This document shows positions 25,957-33,457 of a DNA stretch of 64,000 nucleotides, in pieces. The notes below the pieces were generated by a model. It saw only the letters and a list, made by a program, of their open reading frames with translations, ran no database searches and was not told the origin of the DNA. Each line of letters opens with the position of its first letter. The first letter of the stretch is position 1. The position numbers were made by a program, and so were the translations under genes. This DNA comes from DASZUK01 sp963745595 (GTDB lineage: Bacteria; Actinomycetota; Acidimicrobiia; Acidimicrobiales; RAAP-2), in the NCBI GenBank assembly GCA_963745595.1, contig CAVUYB010000015.1, forward strand, positions 248,001 to 312,000, given 5' to 3'.

Positions 25957-27279
25957 GTGCCCGGCCGGATCCTCGTCGACGTCGCGCCGCTGCGCGAGAG
26001 CCGCGAGTTCCGCCTGCTCTTCATCGGCACGCTGGTCGGCACGCTCGGCAGCCAGCTGACGGTCGTCGCCATCCCCTACCAGGTCTACGCCGAGACCCAC
26101 TCGTCGTTCCAGGTCGGCGCGGTGAGCATCGCCCAGTTGGTCCCGCTCATCGTCGGCGCCCTCATCGGCGGCTCGGTCGGCGACGCGGTCGACCGGCGCA
26201 CGCTCATCCTCGTGACGTCGGTGGCGCTGGCCATGACGAGCGCCGGCCTGGCCGTCAACTCACTGGCGGCCCACCCGTCGCTGCTGGCGATCTACCTCAT
26301 CAGCGCGGTGGCGGGCGGCCTCAACGGCTTCGTCAACACCGCCCGCAACGCAGCCGTGCCGTCGCTCGTCGCCCGCCGCCACCTCGTCGCCGCCTTCGCC
26401 TTCACCCAGGTCACCTTCCAGCTCGGCGCGGTGGTCGGCCCGGCGCTGTCGGGCCTCCTCATCGGGGCCATCCACCTGCAGTGGGTCTACGCCATCGACG
26501 CGATCACGTACTTCGTCATGATCGTCGCCGTCCTCATGATGGCCCCCATCCCGCCGGCCGCCGGGGTGACCCGGCCGGGCGTCGGGTCCGTCATGGAGGG
26601 CCTCCGTTACCTCAAGGGGCGCCAAGCGCTGCAGGGCGTCTACCTGGTCGACATCAACGCCATGGTCTTCGGCATGCCCCGAGCCCTGTTCCCGGCCCTG
26701 GCGGCCAACGTCTTCCACGACGGTGCCGGTGTCCTCGGCTACCTCTACTCGGCCGTCGGCGTGGGCGGCCTGCTCGGCGCGATGACGACCGGGTGGGTGG
26801 CCCGCGTCAAGCGCCAGGGCCTGACCGTGATCCTCGCCGTCATCGTCTGGGGGGCGGCGATCACCGTGTTCGGGCTGAGCCGCGTCCTCGTGCTCTCGCT
26901 GATCCTGTTGGCCGTGGCCGGGTGGGCCGACGTCATCTCGGCCGTCCTGCGCAACACGATCCTCCAGTCGTCCATCCCCGAGCAGTTCCGCAGCCGGATG
27001 TCGTCGATCCAGATGGCCGTCGTCCAGGGCGGCCCGCGCCTCGGCGACCTCGAGTCCGGCGCGGTCGCCTCGGCGGTCACGACCGAGTTCTCGATCGTCT
27101 CCGGTGGGCTGGCGTGCATCGTCGGCGCGCTCGTCCTCACCGGCCTCCTCCCCGGCTTCCGGCGCTACCGGGACGATCCCCACGCCGGGGCCGGCCACGA
27201 CCCGGCCCACGACCCGGCGGGGCCTCCGGACGGTGAGACCTCCGTCGGCGAGACCTCGGTCGAGGCCGGCGACGGCTGA
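25957..27279 (+). CDS. MFS transporter, EntS-like exporter
   Basis: 440 residues, about 12 membrane helices. The opening PLRESREFRLLFIGTLVGTL and QLTVVAIPYQVY is characteristic of the EntS/enterobactin-exporter-like MFS group; motif A is GGSVGDAVDRRTL. GTG 25957 follows TAGGCT by 7 nt. The C-terminus is a hydrophilic Asp/Pro-rich tail of about 40 residues. Nothing nearby makes a siderophore, so the exported compound is unknown. Followed 18 bp later by an Old Yellow Enzyme gene that has its own leaderless promoter. Confidence 0.87.
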   Translation: MPGRILVDVAPLRESREFRLLFIGTLVGTLGSQLTVVAIPYQVYAETHSSFQVGAVSIAQLVPLIVGALIGGSVGDAVDRRTLILVTSVALAMTSAGLAVNSLAAHPSLLAIYLISAVAGGLNGFVNTARNAAVPSLVARRHLVAAFAFTQVTFQLGAVVGPALSGLLIGAIHLQWVYAIDAITYFVMIVAVLMMAPIPPAAGVTRPGVGSVMEGLRYLKGRQALQGVYLVDINAMVFGMPRALFPALAANVFHDGAGVLGYLYSAVGVGGLLGAMTTGWVARVKRQGLTVILAVIVWGAAITVFGLSRVLVLSLILLAVAGWADVISAVLRNTILQSSIPEQFRSRMSSIQMAVVQGGPRLGDLESGAVASAVTTEFSIVSGGLACIVGALVLTGLLPGFRRYRDDPHAGAGHDPAHDPAGPPDGETSVGETSVEAGDG

Positions 27280-27296
27280 CCGGGTACCGTGGCCCG

Positions 27297-28457
27297 GTGC
27301 CGCCGACGGTCTTCGAGCCGGCCCGCCTCGGGCCGATCACGCTGCGCAACCGGATCGTCAAGGCCGCGACCTTCGAAGGGGCGACGCCGAAGGGCGACGT
27401 CACCGACGCGCTGATCGACTACCACCTCCGGGTGGCCGACGGCGGGGTCGGGATGACGACGGTGGCGTACCTCGCGGTGTCGCCGGAAGGCCGGACCGAC
27501 CGGCGGTGCCTGCAGCTCCGGCCCGAGACCGTCGACGGGCTGGCCCGACTGACCGAGGCCGTCCACCGGACCGGCGCCGCGGTGGCCGCGCAGATCGGCC
27601 ACGCCGGGCCGGTCGCCAACCCGAAGTCGAACCGGGCCCCCGCGCTCGCGCCGTCACGGACGGTGACCCCGCTCGGGTCGGTCGTCCGGGCGGCCACCGA
27701 CGACGACATCGAGCGGATCACCGGCGACTTCGCCCGGGCGGCCGCTCTCGCCGTCGAGGCCGGCTTCGACAGCATCGAGATCCATCTCGGCCACAACTAC
27801 CTGCTCAGTGCCTTCTTGAGCCCGAAGCTGAACCGCCGGACCGACCGCTGGGGCGGTCCGGTCGAGCACCGCGCCCGCTTCCCCCGCCAGGTCGCAGCCG
27901 CCGTGCGGGCGGCCGCCGGCGACCGGGTGGCGGTGACGGCGAAGCTCAACATGGCCGACGGCGTTCCCGGCGGGCTCTGGGTCGACGAGAGCCTCCAGGT
28001 GGCCGCCCAGCTCGAGGCGGACGGCCACCTCGACGCCCTCGAGCTGACCGGCGGCAGCTCGCTGGCCAACCCGATGTACCTGTTCCGCGGCGACGTTCCC
28101 CGCCGGGAGTTCGCGGCGACGCTCCCGCCCGTCGCCCGCTTCGGCTTCCGCCTCGTCGGCCGGCGGTTCATGCCCGAGTACCCGTTCGAGGAGGCCTTCT
28201 TCCTGCCGTACGCCCGGCAGTTCCGGGCCGCGCTGACGATGCCGCTGATCCTGCTCGGTGGCATCAACCGGCTCGACACGATCGAGCGCGCCGTCGACGA
28301 CGGTTTCGCCTTCGTCGCCATGGCCCGGGCGCTGCTGCGGCAACCGGACCTCGTCAACCGGATGCGCGACGGCATCGCCACCGAGTCGCTCTGCGTCCAC
28401 TGCAACAAGTGCATGCCGACGATCTACCGCGGCACGCACTGTGTACTCGCCGACTGA
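27297..28457 (+). CDS. NADH:flavin oxidoreductase (Old Yellow Enzyme family)
   Basis: 386 residues, a single FMN-binding TIM barrel without the Fe-S/NAD domains of dienoyl-CoA reductases. Landmarks: LGPITLRNRIVKAATFEG, QIGHAGPVANPKSNRAPALA, the HLGHNYLLSAFLSPKLNRR segment and WGGPVEHRARFP (phosphate/arginine region), and the C-terminal FMN-phosphate loop FAFVAMARALLRQPDLVNRM. The tail keeps CVHCNKC, a cysteine cluster that in longer relatives contributes to an iron-sulfur site. GTG 27297 is 6 nt after TACCGT. The substrate is probably an activated enone; it is not predictable further. Confidence 0.88.
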   Translation: MPPTVFEPARLGPITLRNRIVKAATFEGATPKGDVTDALIDYHLRVADGGVGMTTVAYLAVSPEGRTDRRCLQLRPETVDGLARLTEAVHRTGAAVAAQIGHAGPVANPKSNRAPALAPSRTVTPLGSVVRAATDDDIERITGDFARAAALAVEAGFDSIEIHLGHNYLLSAFLSPKLNRRTDRWGGPVEHRARFPRQVAAAVRAAAGDRVAVTAKLNMADGVPGGLWVDESLQVAAQLEADGHLDALELTGGSSLANPMYLFRGDVPRREFAATLPPVARFGFRLVGRRFMPEYPFEEAFFLPYARQFRAALTMPLILLGGINRLDTIERAVDDGFAFVAMARALLRQPDLVNRMRDGIATESLCVHCNKCMPTIYRGTHCVLAD

Positions 28458-28501
28458 CGCCGACTGACGCCCGCCGTCGGCGGCACGCATCGGCATCAGG
28501 G

Positions 28502-28558
28502 GGCTGGCCGTCAGTCGCCTTGGTGTCAGTGGCTGGCCGTCAGTGGCTGGCCGTCAGT
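28502..28558. repeat. three copies of a 14-bp repeat between convergent genes
   Basis: ggctggccgtcagt occurs at 28502-28515, 28531-28544 and 28545-28558; the last two are adjacent and run into the stop codon of the SDR gene. No inverted-repeat or terminator structure is evident. It looks like a small minisatellite. Confidence 0.6.
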
Positions 28559-29344
28559 GGAACACGTACCCGCCGTCGGCCACGAGGACCTCACCGGTGA
28601 TGTAGCTGGCGGCATCGCTCACCAAGAAGAGGGCCGGGGCGACCATCTCGACCGGCGACGCCAGCCGGCCGAGCGCGGTCGCGTCGGTCAAGGACTGCGC
28701 GACGGCCGGGTCGTTGTTGCGCACCATGTCGGTGTCGACCGGGCCGGGGGCGAGGGCGTTCACCCGCACGCCGAGCGGCGCCAGCTCGGCGGCCATCGAC
28801 CTCGTCAGCGCGAGCAGGCCGGCTTTGGCCGCCGCGTACATCGCCACGGTGATCCCGCTCAGGAACACCTGGATCGAGACCATGTTGAGGACCGCCGCGT
28901 GATCGCTGGCCGAGAGGTACGGCAATGCGGCCTGGACGAGGAAGAGCGGTCCGCGTTCGTTCGTCGCCTGCGTCCTCGCCCACGCGTCCGCGGTGATCGC
29001 ACCGATCGGCAGGGCGAGGGCGTTCGCCGCGTTGTTGACGACGATGTCGATCGCTCCGTAACGGTCGACCGTCCGGTCGACGAGCGCCGCTCAGCGCGTC
29101 GAGATCGCCGACGTGGGTCGGGACGGCGATCGCGTCACCCCCGCCGGCGACGATCGCCGCCGCGGCCCGTTCACAGGCATCCGCCTTGCGGCTGGCGACC
29201 GACCACCTTCGCCCCCTGGACCGCCAGGCCCCGGGCCACCGCCAGGCCGATGCCGCGGCTCCCGCCGGTCACGATCGCCACCCGCCCGGTCAGGTCGAAC
29301 AGCTCGGCCACGCCGGGCCAGCCGCCGCTCGCCTCGTCCGCCAC
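28554..29344 (-). CDS. SDR-family oxidoreductase, two frameshifts in this sequence
   Basis: From GTG 29344 the frame gives FDLTGRVAIVTGGSRGIGLA, the NAD(P)-binding loop. An extra C near 29199-29200 breaks it; the next frame reads ASRKADACERAAAAIV, breaks again at an extra C near 29087, and continues VDRTVDRYGAIDIVVNNAAN. The tail has NMVSIQ, YAAAKAGLLALTRSM (catalytic Tyr and Lys) and VLVADGGYVFH. Net length is 3n+2, i.e. two single-base insertions; corrected it is about 263 residues, normal for the family. The substrate is unknown. The intact C-terminal part alone could not bind the cofactor. Confidence 0.82.
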
Positions 29345-29374
29345 GGACCGCGACCTTATTCGGAGGCGCTGGCA

Positions 29375-32338
29375 TCAGGAGGCGCCGGTGATGGCTGCGT
29401 CGAGGACAGCCAGCACCTCGTCCCCCCACCGTTCGAGCTTGATCGGCCCGACCCCCGGACAGTCGGCCAGCTCGGCCAGGCTCTGCGGCGACGCCTCGGC
29501 GATACCCGCCAGCTCGCGGTCGTTGAACACGATGTACGCCGGCACCTTCTCGGCGGTGGCCACCCGCTTCCGCCACGCCCGCAGCGCGTCCTCGGCCGCC
29601 GCCGCCACGCCCGCCGGCGGTGCGGGCTGTCCCAGAACCATCATGCGGCCGTCGATCCGGACGGTGGTGCCGAAGGGGACCACCGTCCGGACCACGCCGA
29701 CCTGCTGTACCGCCCCGTCCGACCGCACCTCCACGATCTCGCCGGTATGTCCACCGTGCTCGACGACCAACCCTGCCGTCGCCGGCACCACCAGGTCCGA
29801 GACCCGCGGCTTCTTACTCGTCCTCCGGCCCGGATCCCGGCGCGCCGGCTCCTTGCGGCGCACCGGAGCTCTGGAACCGTCGGTTCTCCCGGAACGGTCC
29901 GCCGGCGGGGGCCGGGGCCGCGACCCGTCCAGCTCGGCGACGAAGATCGACGGCGCGTCCTCGGCGGCCATCACCGCCACCCGCTCACGCCCTCGGGTGA
30001 TCGCCACGTGGAACACCCGCCGCTCGCCCTCCTCGTCGTCACTCAGCCGGTGCGGGAACTGGCCGACGCTGGCCCCGAAGACGGCCACGCGGTCCCACTC
30101 GCGCCCCTTGATCCGGTGGACGGTCGACAGCAGCGCCCGGGGCCCGGGGTGCTCCGGCGGGTGGGCGAGGACGGTCCGCAGCCAGTGGTCGAACGTCTCG
30201 ACCTCCGGGTGGAGGGCCGCCACCGACTCCAGGGCCACCAGGTCATCGGCGTGGGACGACCGGTCCACTTCCTGGTGGGAAGCGTCGAGCACGTCCATCG
30301 TGTCGCCGAGCCCGATCTCCAGCCGGATGAACCGCAGCGCGTCCGCGCTGGACCGTCGGCACGCCACGACCAGCCGGTCGATGTCCCGGGCGTAGGCCTC
30401 GAGCTTCGGGACGTCCCGGCCGGAGAGCCGGCTGGCCAGCCGTTTGATGTCCCGGACCGACGTCTCCGGGCCCCGGGTGACCATGTCGAGCACCTTCGGC
30501 GCGATCCCCCGCGACGGTCGGCGGACGGTCTCGACGAAGTCGGCCGCAGCGATCCGGCCGGGGTCGAGGCCGATCCGCAGGTAGGCCAGCGCCGTGCGGA
30601 CGCCGGTACGGCGCAGTACCTCTGGCCCCACCGCGGCGTTGGTCGCCAGGCCGGCCTCGGCACAGGCCACCTGCACCGGCAGGAGGGCGGCGTTGACCCG
30701 GGCCAGGACCGCCATCTCTGACGGGTCGACGCCGTCAGCCCGCCACGCCTGCAGCAGCGCCACGGTCGTCCCGGCCAGTTGGTCGGCCGCGGCCCGGTGG
30801 ACGGCGAGCGTCGCCGGATCCAGGGCCTCGCCGGCCAGCTCCCGGGCCGACCGGATCGTCTTCGCCACCCGGCGGTCGTTGTAGGAGAGCAGGGTGCGGG
30901 CCCCGGCGACCACCGCCGGCGGGCAGCGGTAGCTGACCTCCAGCGCGTGGGCCGTCGCGCCGGGGAAGAACCGGTCGTACTGCAACAGGAACACCGGATC
31001 GGCCCCGGCGTAGCCGTAGATGACCTGGTCGTCGTCGCCGACCCCGAAGCAGTCGAACCCCGGGGCCGACAGCAGCCGGATCAAGAGGACGTGGGCCGGC
31101 GTCAGATCCTGGAACTCATCGACCAGCAGATACCGGCAGCGCCGCTGGGCCCGCTCCCGGGCCTCGGGGTCGGTCAACAGGATCTCGATGGCCCGGTAGA
31201 TCTGCTCGTCGAAGTCGACGGCGCGGTGGTCGGCCAGCAGAGATCGGTAGCGGTCGAACCCCTCGGCCAGGCCGGCCGCGTCGGGGAACCGATCCTCGGC
31301 CACCGACGGCGACAGCAGGCCGAGGCGGATCGCCGACAGGCCCTCCAGGAAGGGCGCCACCGTGTCGGTATTGGCCTGCCGCCGGACCTCGTAGACGTCC
31401 TGGACCGCCGTCCGGGCCCGGGATTCGTCCCAGACGTCCAACCGGCTGGCCGCGGCCATGGCCCCGGCGCCGTTGCAGATCCACAGACCCACGCTGTTGA
31501 GCGTGCGGATCGCCGGCCCGGCTGGGCCATCCAGACCGCTCGGGCCATCTAGACCGTTCGGGGCAGCCAGGCCGTTCGGGGCAGCCAGGCCGGCGCACCG
31601 CTCCCGCAGCTCGTCGGCCGCCCGGGTGTTGAAGGCCAGGGCGGTGACCGAGCCGGGGTCCACGCCGCGGTCGGCAACCAGGTGACGCAGCCGCTCGGTC
31701 AGGACCCGCGTCTTACCGGACCCGGCCGGCGCGATGACCCGGGCCGGTCCGCTCCGGTGGGTCACCGCGGCCCGCTGGTCCGGCGCCAGCTCCGCTACCG
31801 GCGCGGCATGGCCGGCCGGCTGCAACCGGCCGGCTTCGGCGTTCCACCGGTGCACCACCGCCACCCCGCTCGTCAGCTCCGGTGGATGGCCCGGCCCGCC
31901 GTCGACGAACAGCGGGGAGCCGTCGGCCAGGACGAGGTCGGCCGGGCCGCCTTCGGCGGCACCCTGCCCGGCCCACCGGCGCGCCGCCTTCCGGCCGTGC
32001 CACCAGATCGGCTCGCCGGCCAGCCGGGCGTCGTAGGTGTTGGCCCAGACCAGGAACTGCAGCCGTTCCCGGAAGAACGTGAAGTCCGGCCCCAGGTCGT
32101 GGACCGGGCGGTCGCACCGTTCGGGCTCCCGGAGCGCCGCGGTCTCCACCGCCAGCTCGACCACCACCGGCTCCCGGCCGAGCCAGGCTTCGTGCAGGTC
32201 CGCCACCACCGCGGCCGGGTCGGCCAGCACCGCCGGATCGACGACGATGCGTCGACCGTCGGCCCATTGTTCGGGGACCGGCGCTCCCGGCGACACGACC
32301 ACGCCCCGGCCCAGCACGGTCGTCGCCATCGGGTCCAC
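29375..32338 (-). CDS. uvrD2: UvrD2-type superfamily 1 DNA helicase with HRDC domain
   Basis: 987 residues from GTG 32338, placed 6 nt after TACCGT; the open frame upstream of it has no similarity. An N-terminal region of ~190 residues precedes the UvrD/PcrA core: Walker A APAGSGKT, LAFNTRAADELRERC, Walker B/motif II YLLVDEFQDLTP, GVGDDDQVIYGYAGA, and the 2B/motif V-VI part with STVHRIKGREWDRV and VAITRGRERV. The C-terminus ends in an HRDC domain (FNDRELAGIAEASPQSLAEL, CPGVGPIKLERWG), as in mycobacterial UvrD2. Presumed 3'-5' helicase for repair or replication restart. A four-copy 18-bp repeat expands a loop after motif Ia. Confidence 0.92.
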   Translation of the reverse strand: MDPMATTVLGRGVVVSPGAPVPEQWADGRRIVVDPAVLADPAAVVADLHEAWLGREPVVVELAVETAALREPERCDRPVHDLGPDFTFFRERLQFLVWANTYDARLAGEPIWWHGRKAARRWAGQGAAEGGPADLVLADGSPLFVDGGPGHPPELTSGVAVVHRWNAEAGRLQPAGHAAPVAELAPDQRAAVTHRSGPARVIAPAGSGKTRVLTERLRHLVADRGVDPGSVTALAFNTRAADELRERCAGLAAPNGLAAPNGLDGPSGLDGPAGPAIRTLNSVGLWICNGAGAMAAASRLDVWDESRARTAVQDVYEVRRQANTDTVAPFLEGLSAIRLGLLSPSVAEDRFPDAAGLAEGFDRYRSLLADHRAVDFDEQIYRAIEILLTDPEARERAQRRCRYLLVDEFQDLTPAHVLLIRLLSAPGFDCFGVGDDDQVIYGYAGADPVFLLQYDRFFPGATAHALEVSYRCPPAVVAGARTLLSYNDRRVAKTIRSARELAGEALDPATLAVHRAAADQLAGTTVALLQAWRADGVDPSEMAVLARVNAALLPVQVACAEAGLATNAAVGPEVLRRTGVRTALAYLRIGLDPGRIAAADFVETVRRPSRGIAPKVLDMVTRGPETSVRDIKRLASRLSGRDVPKLEAYARDIDRLVVACRRSSADALRFIRLEIGLGDTMDVLDASHQEVDRSSHADDLVALESVAALHPEVETFDHWLRTVLAHPPEHPGPRALLSTVHRIKGREWDRVAVFGASVGQFPHRLSDDEEGERRVFHVAITRGRERVAVMAAEDAPSIFVAELDGSRPRPPPADRSGRTDGSRAPVRRKEPARRDPGRRTSKKPRVSDLVVPATAGLVVEHGGHTGEIVEVRSDGAVQQVGVVRTVVPFGTTVRIDGRMMVLGQPAPPAGVAAAAEDALRAWRKRVATAEKVPAYIVFNDRELAGIAEASPQSLAELADCPGVGPIKLERWGDEVLAVLDAAITGAS
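31524..31595. repeat. in-frame 18-bp minisatellite inside uvrD2
   Basis: Four tandem 18-bp units (31524-31541, 31542-31559, 31560-31577, 31578-31595) encode successive hexapeptides of the type GL-A/D-A/G-P-N/S. The two units nearest the helicase core are almost identical. It adds a flexible Gly/Pro loop shortly after the LAFNTRAADELRERC motif. Confidence 0.75.
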
Positions 32339-32422
32339 CGCCCCACGGTATCGAGCGGGTGTCTCGGCGGTAGTGGGTAGCGGGTGCATCTTCGACGGAA
32401 CGGTCGCCGGTACGATCCGACC

Positions 32423-33394
32423 GTGGCCCGCCCGTTCCGGTTCGGCCTGCACTTCTGGGAGCTGCCGGTCGACGACTGGCGGGACCGGGTCCGCCGGTAC
32501 GAGCGGCTCGGTTTCTCCACCGTGACCCTGACCGACCACCTGGTCGTGCCCCAATGGGAGCCCATCGCCGGGCTGTCGGCGATCGCCGCCGTCACCGAAC
32601 GGCTGCGGGTCGGCCCCTTGGTGCTCGACATGGGCCTGCGGGACGCGGCGCTGACGGCCAAGGCCGCCGCTACCGTCGACCGGCTGTCCGGCGGACGCCT
32701 GGAGCTCGGACTCGGTGCCGGGTACGTCGCCGCCAACTTCGGCGCCGCCGGTCAGCCGTTCGGGTCGGCCGGCGACCGGGTGGCCCGGCTCGAGGAAGCG
32801 GTCGCCGTCATGCGACTCCTGTGGACCGAGCCGTCCACCACCTTCCGGGGCCGCTTCTTCGACATTGCCGACGCGCCGATGGCCGCGTCGGCGCCGGTCC
32901 ACCCGCACCTACTCGTCGGTGGTGGCGGCCCGAGGGTCATGCGGTTCGGCGGACGCGTCGCCGACACCGTCTCGATGATCGCCCGGCAGGACTCCGGCGA
33001 ATGGTCGGTGGCCGACTCGTTGACCGACTCCACCGTGGAGCGGATGACCGAGAAGGCCGCCTGGGTACACGAGGGCGCGTTGGCCGCCGGGCGGGACCCG
33101 GCCTCGGTCGAGCTGCACACCATGGTCGCCCGCGTGGTCGTCGGCGACGACCCCGGAGCCGCCGTCGCCCGGGCCCTGGCCGACGACGGCGCCGATCCAC
33201 GCGCCGCCGCCGAGTCGACGCTGTACCTCTGCGGCACCGGCGACGAGGTACGCGCCCGGCTCCGACGATGGCGGGACGAGGCCGGCATCTCCTACGTCTC
33301 GCTGTTCGACCCCGGCGACGAGCAGATCGACTGGCTGGCCGAGCACGTGGTGCGCCCGTTGGCCGACGAGGACCGAGCGGTCGGCCTGGGCTGA
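32423..33394 (+). CDS. F420-dependent LLM-class oxidoreductase
   Basis: 323 residues, luciferase-like TIM barrel of the F420-dependent subgroup (TIGR03621-like). Motifs: FRFGLHFWELPVDDWRDRVR, GFSTVTLTDHLVVPQWEPI, TAKAAATVDRLSGGRLELGL with GAGY, and HPHLLVGGGGPRVMRFGGR. GTG 32423 follows TACGAT by 6 nt and the gene is divergent from uvrD2, the two promoters sharing 84 bp. With cofD in the same window, F420 is the likely hydride carrier; the substrate is unknown. Confidence 0.88.
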   Translation: MARPFRFGLHFWELPVDDWRDRVRRYERLGFSTVTLTDHLVVPQWEPIAGLSAIAAVTERLRVGPLVLDMGLRDAALTAKAAATVDRLSGGRLELGLGAGYVAANFGAAGQPFGSAGDRVARLEEAVAVMRLLWTEPSTTFRGRFFDIADAPMAASAPVHPHLLVGGGGPRVMRFGGRVADTVSMIARQDSGEWSVADSLTDSTVERMTEKAAWVHEGALAAGRDPASVELHTMVARVVVGDDPGAAVARALADDGADPRAAAESTLYLCGTGDEVRARLRRWRDEAGISYVSLFDPGDEQIDWLAEHVVRPLADEDRAVGLG

Positions 33395-33457
33395 CCGGGC
33401 CTCGGGCCGGACAGGCAGTCGGCGCTGATCGGGCCTCAGAGCAGGCCGAGCGTCTTG

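Noticed and set aside
28557..30721. Long plus-strand ORFs of 511-612 residues
   Set aside because: Shadows opposite the SDR and uvrD2 genes.
32339..32908. Longer UvrD2 N-terminus
   Set aside because: It overlaps the divergent LLM gene and has no similarity; GTG 32338 sits correctly behind a -10 element.
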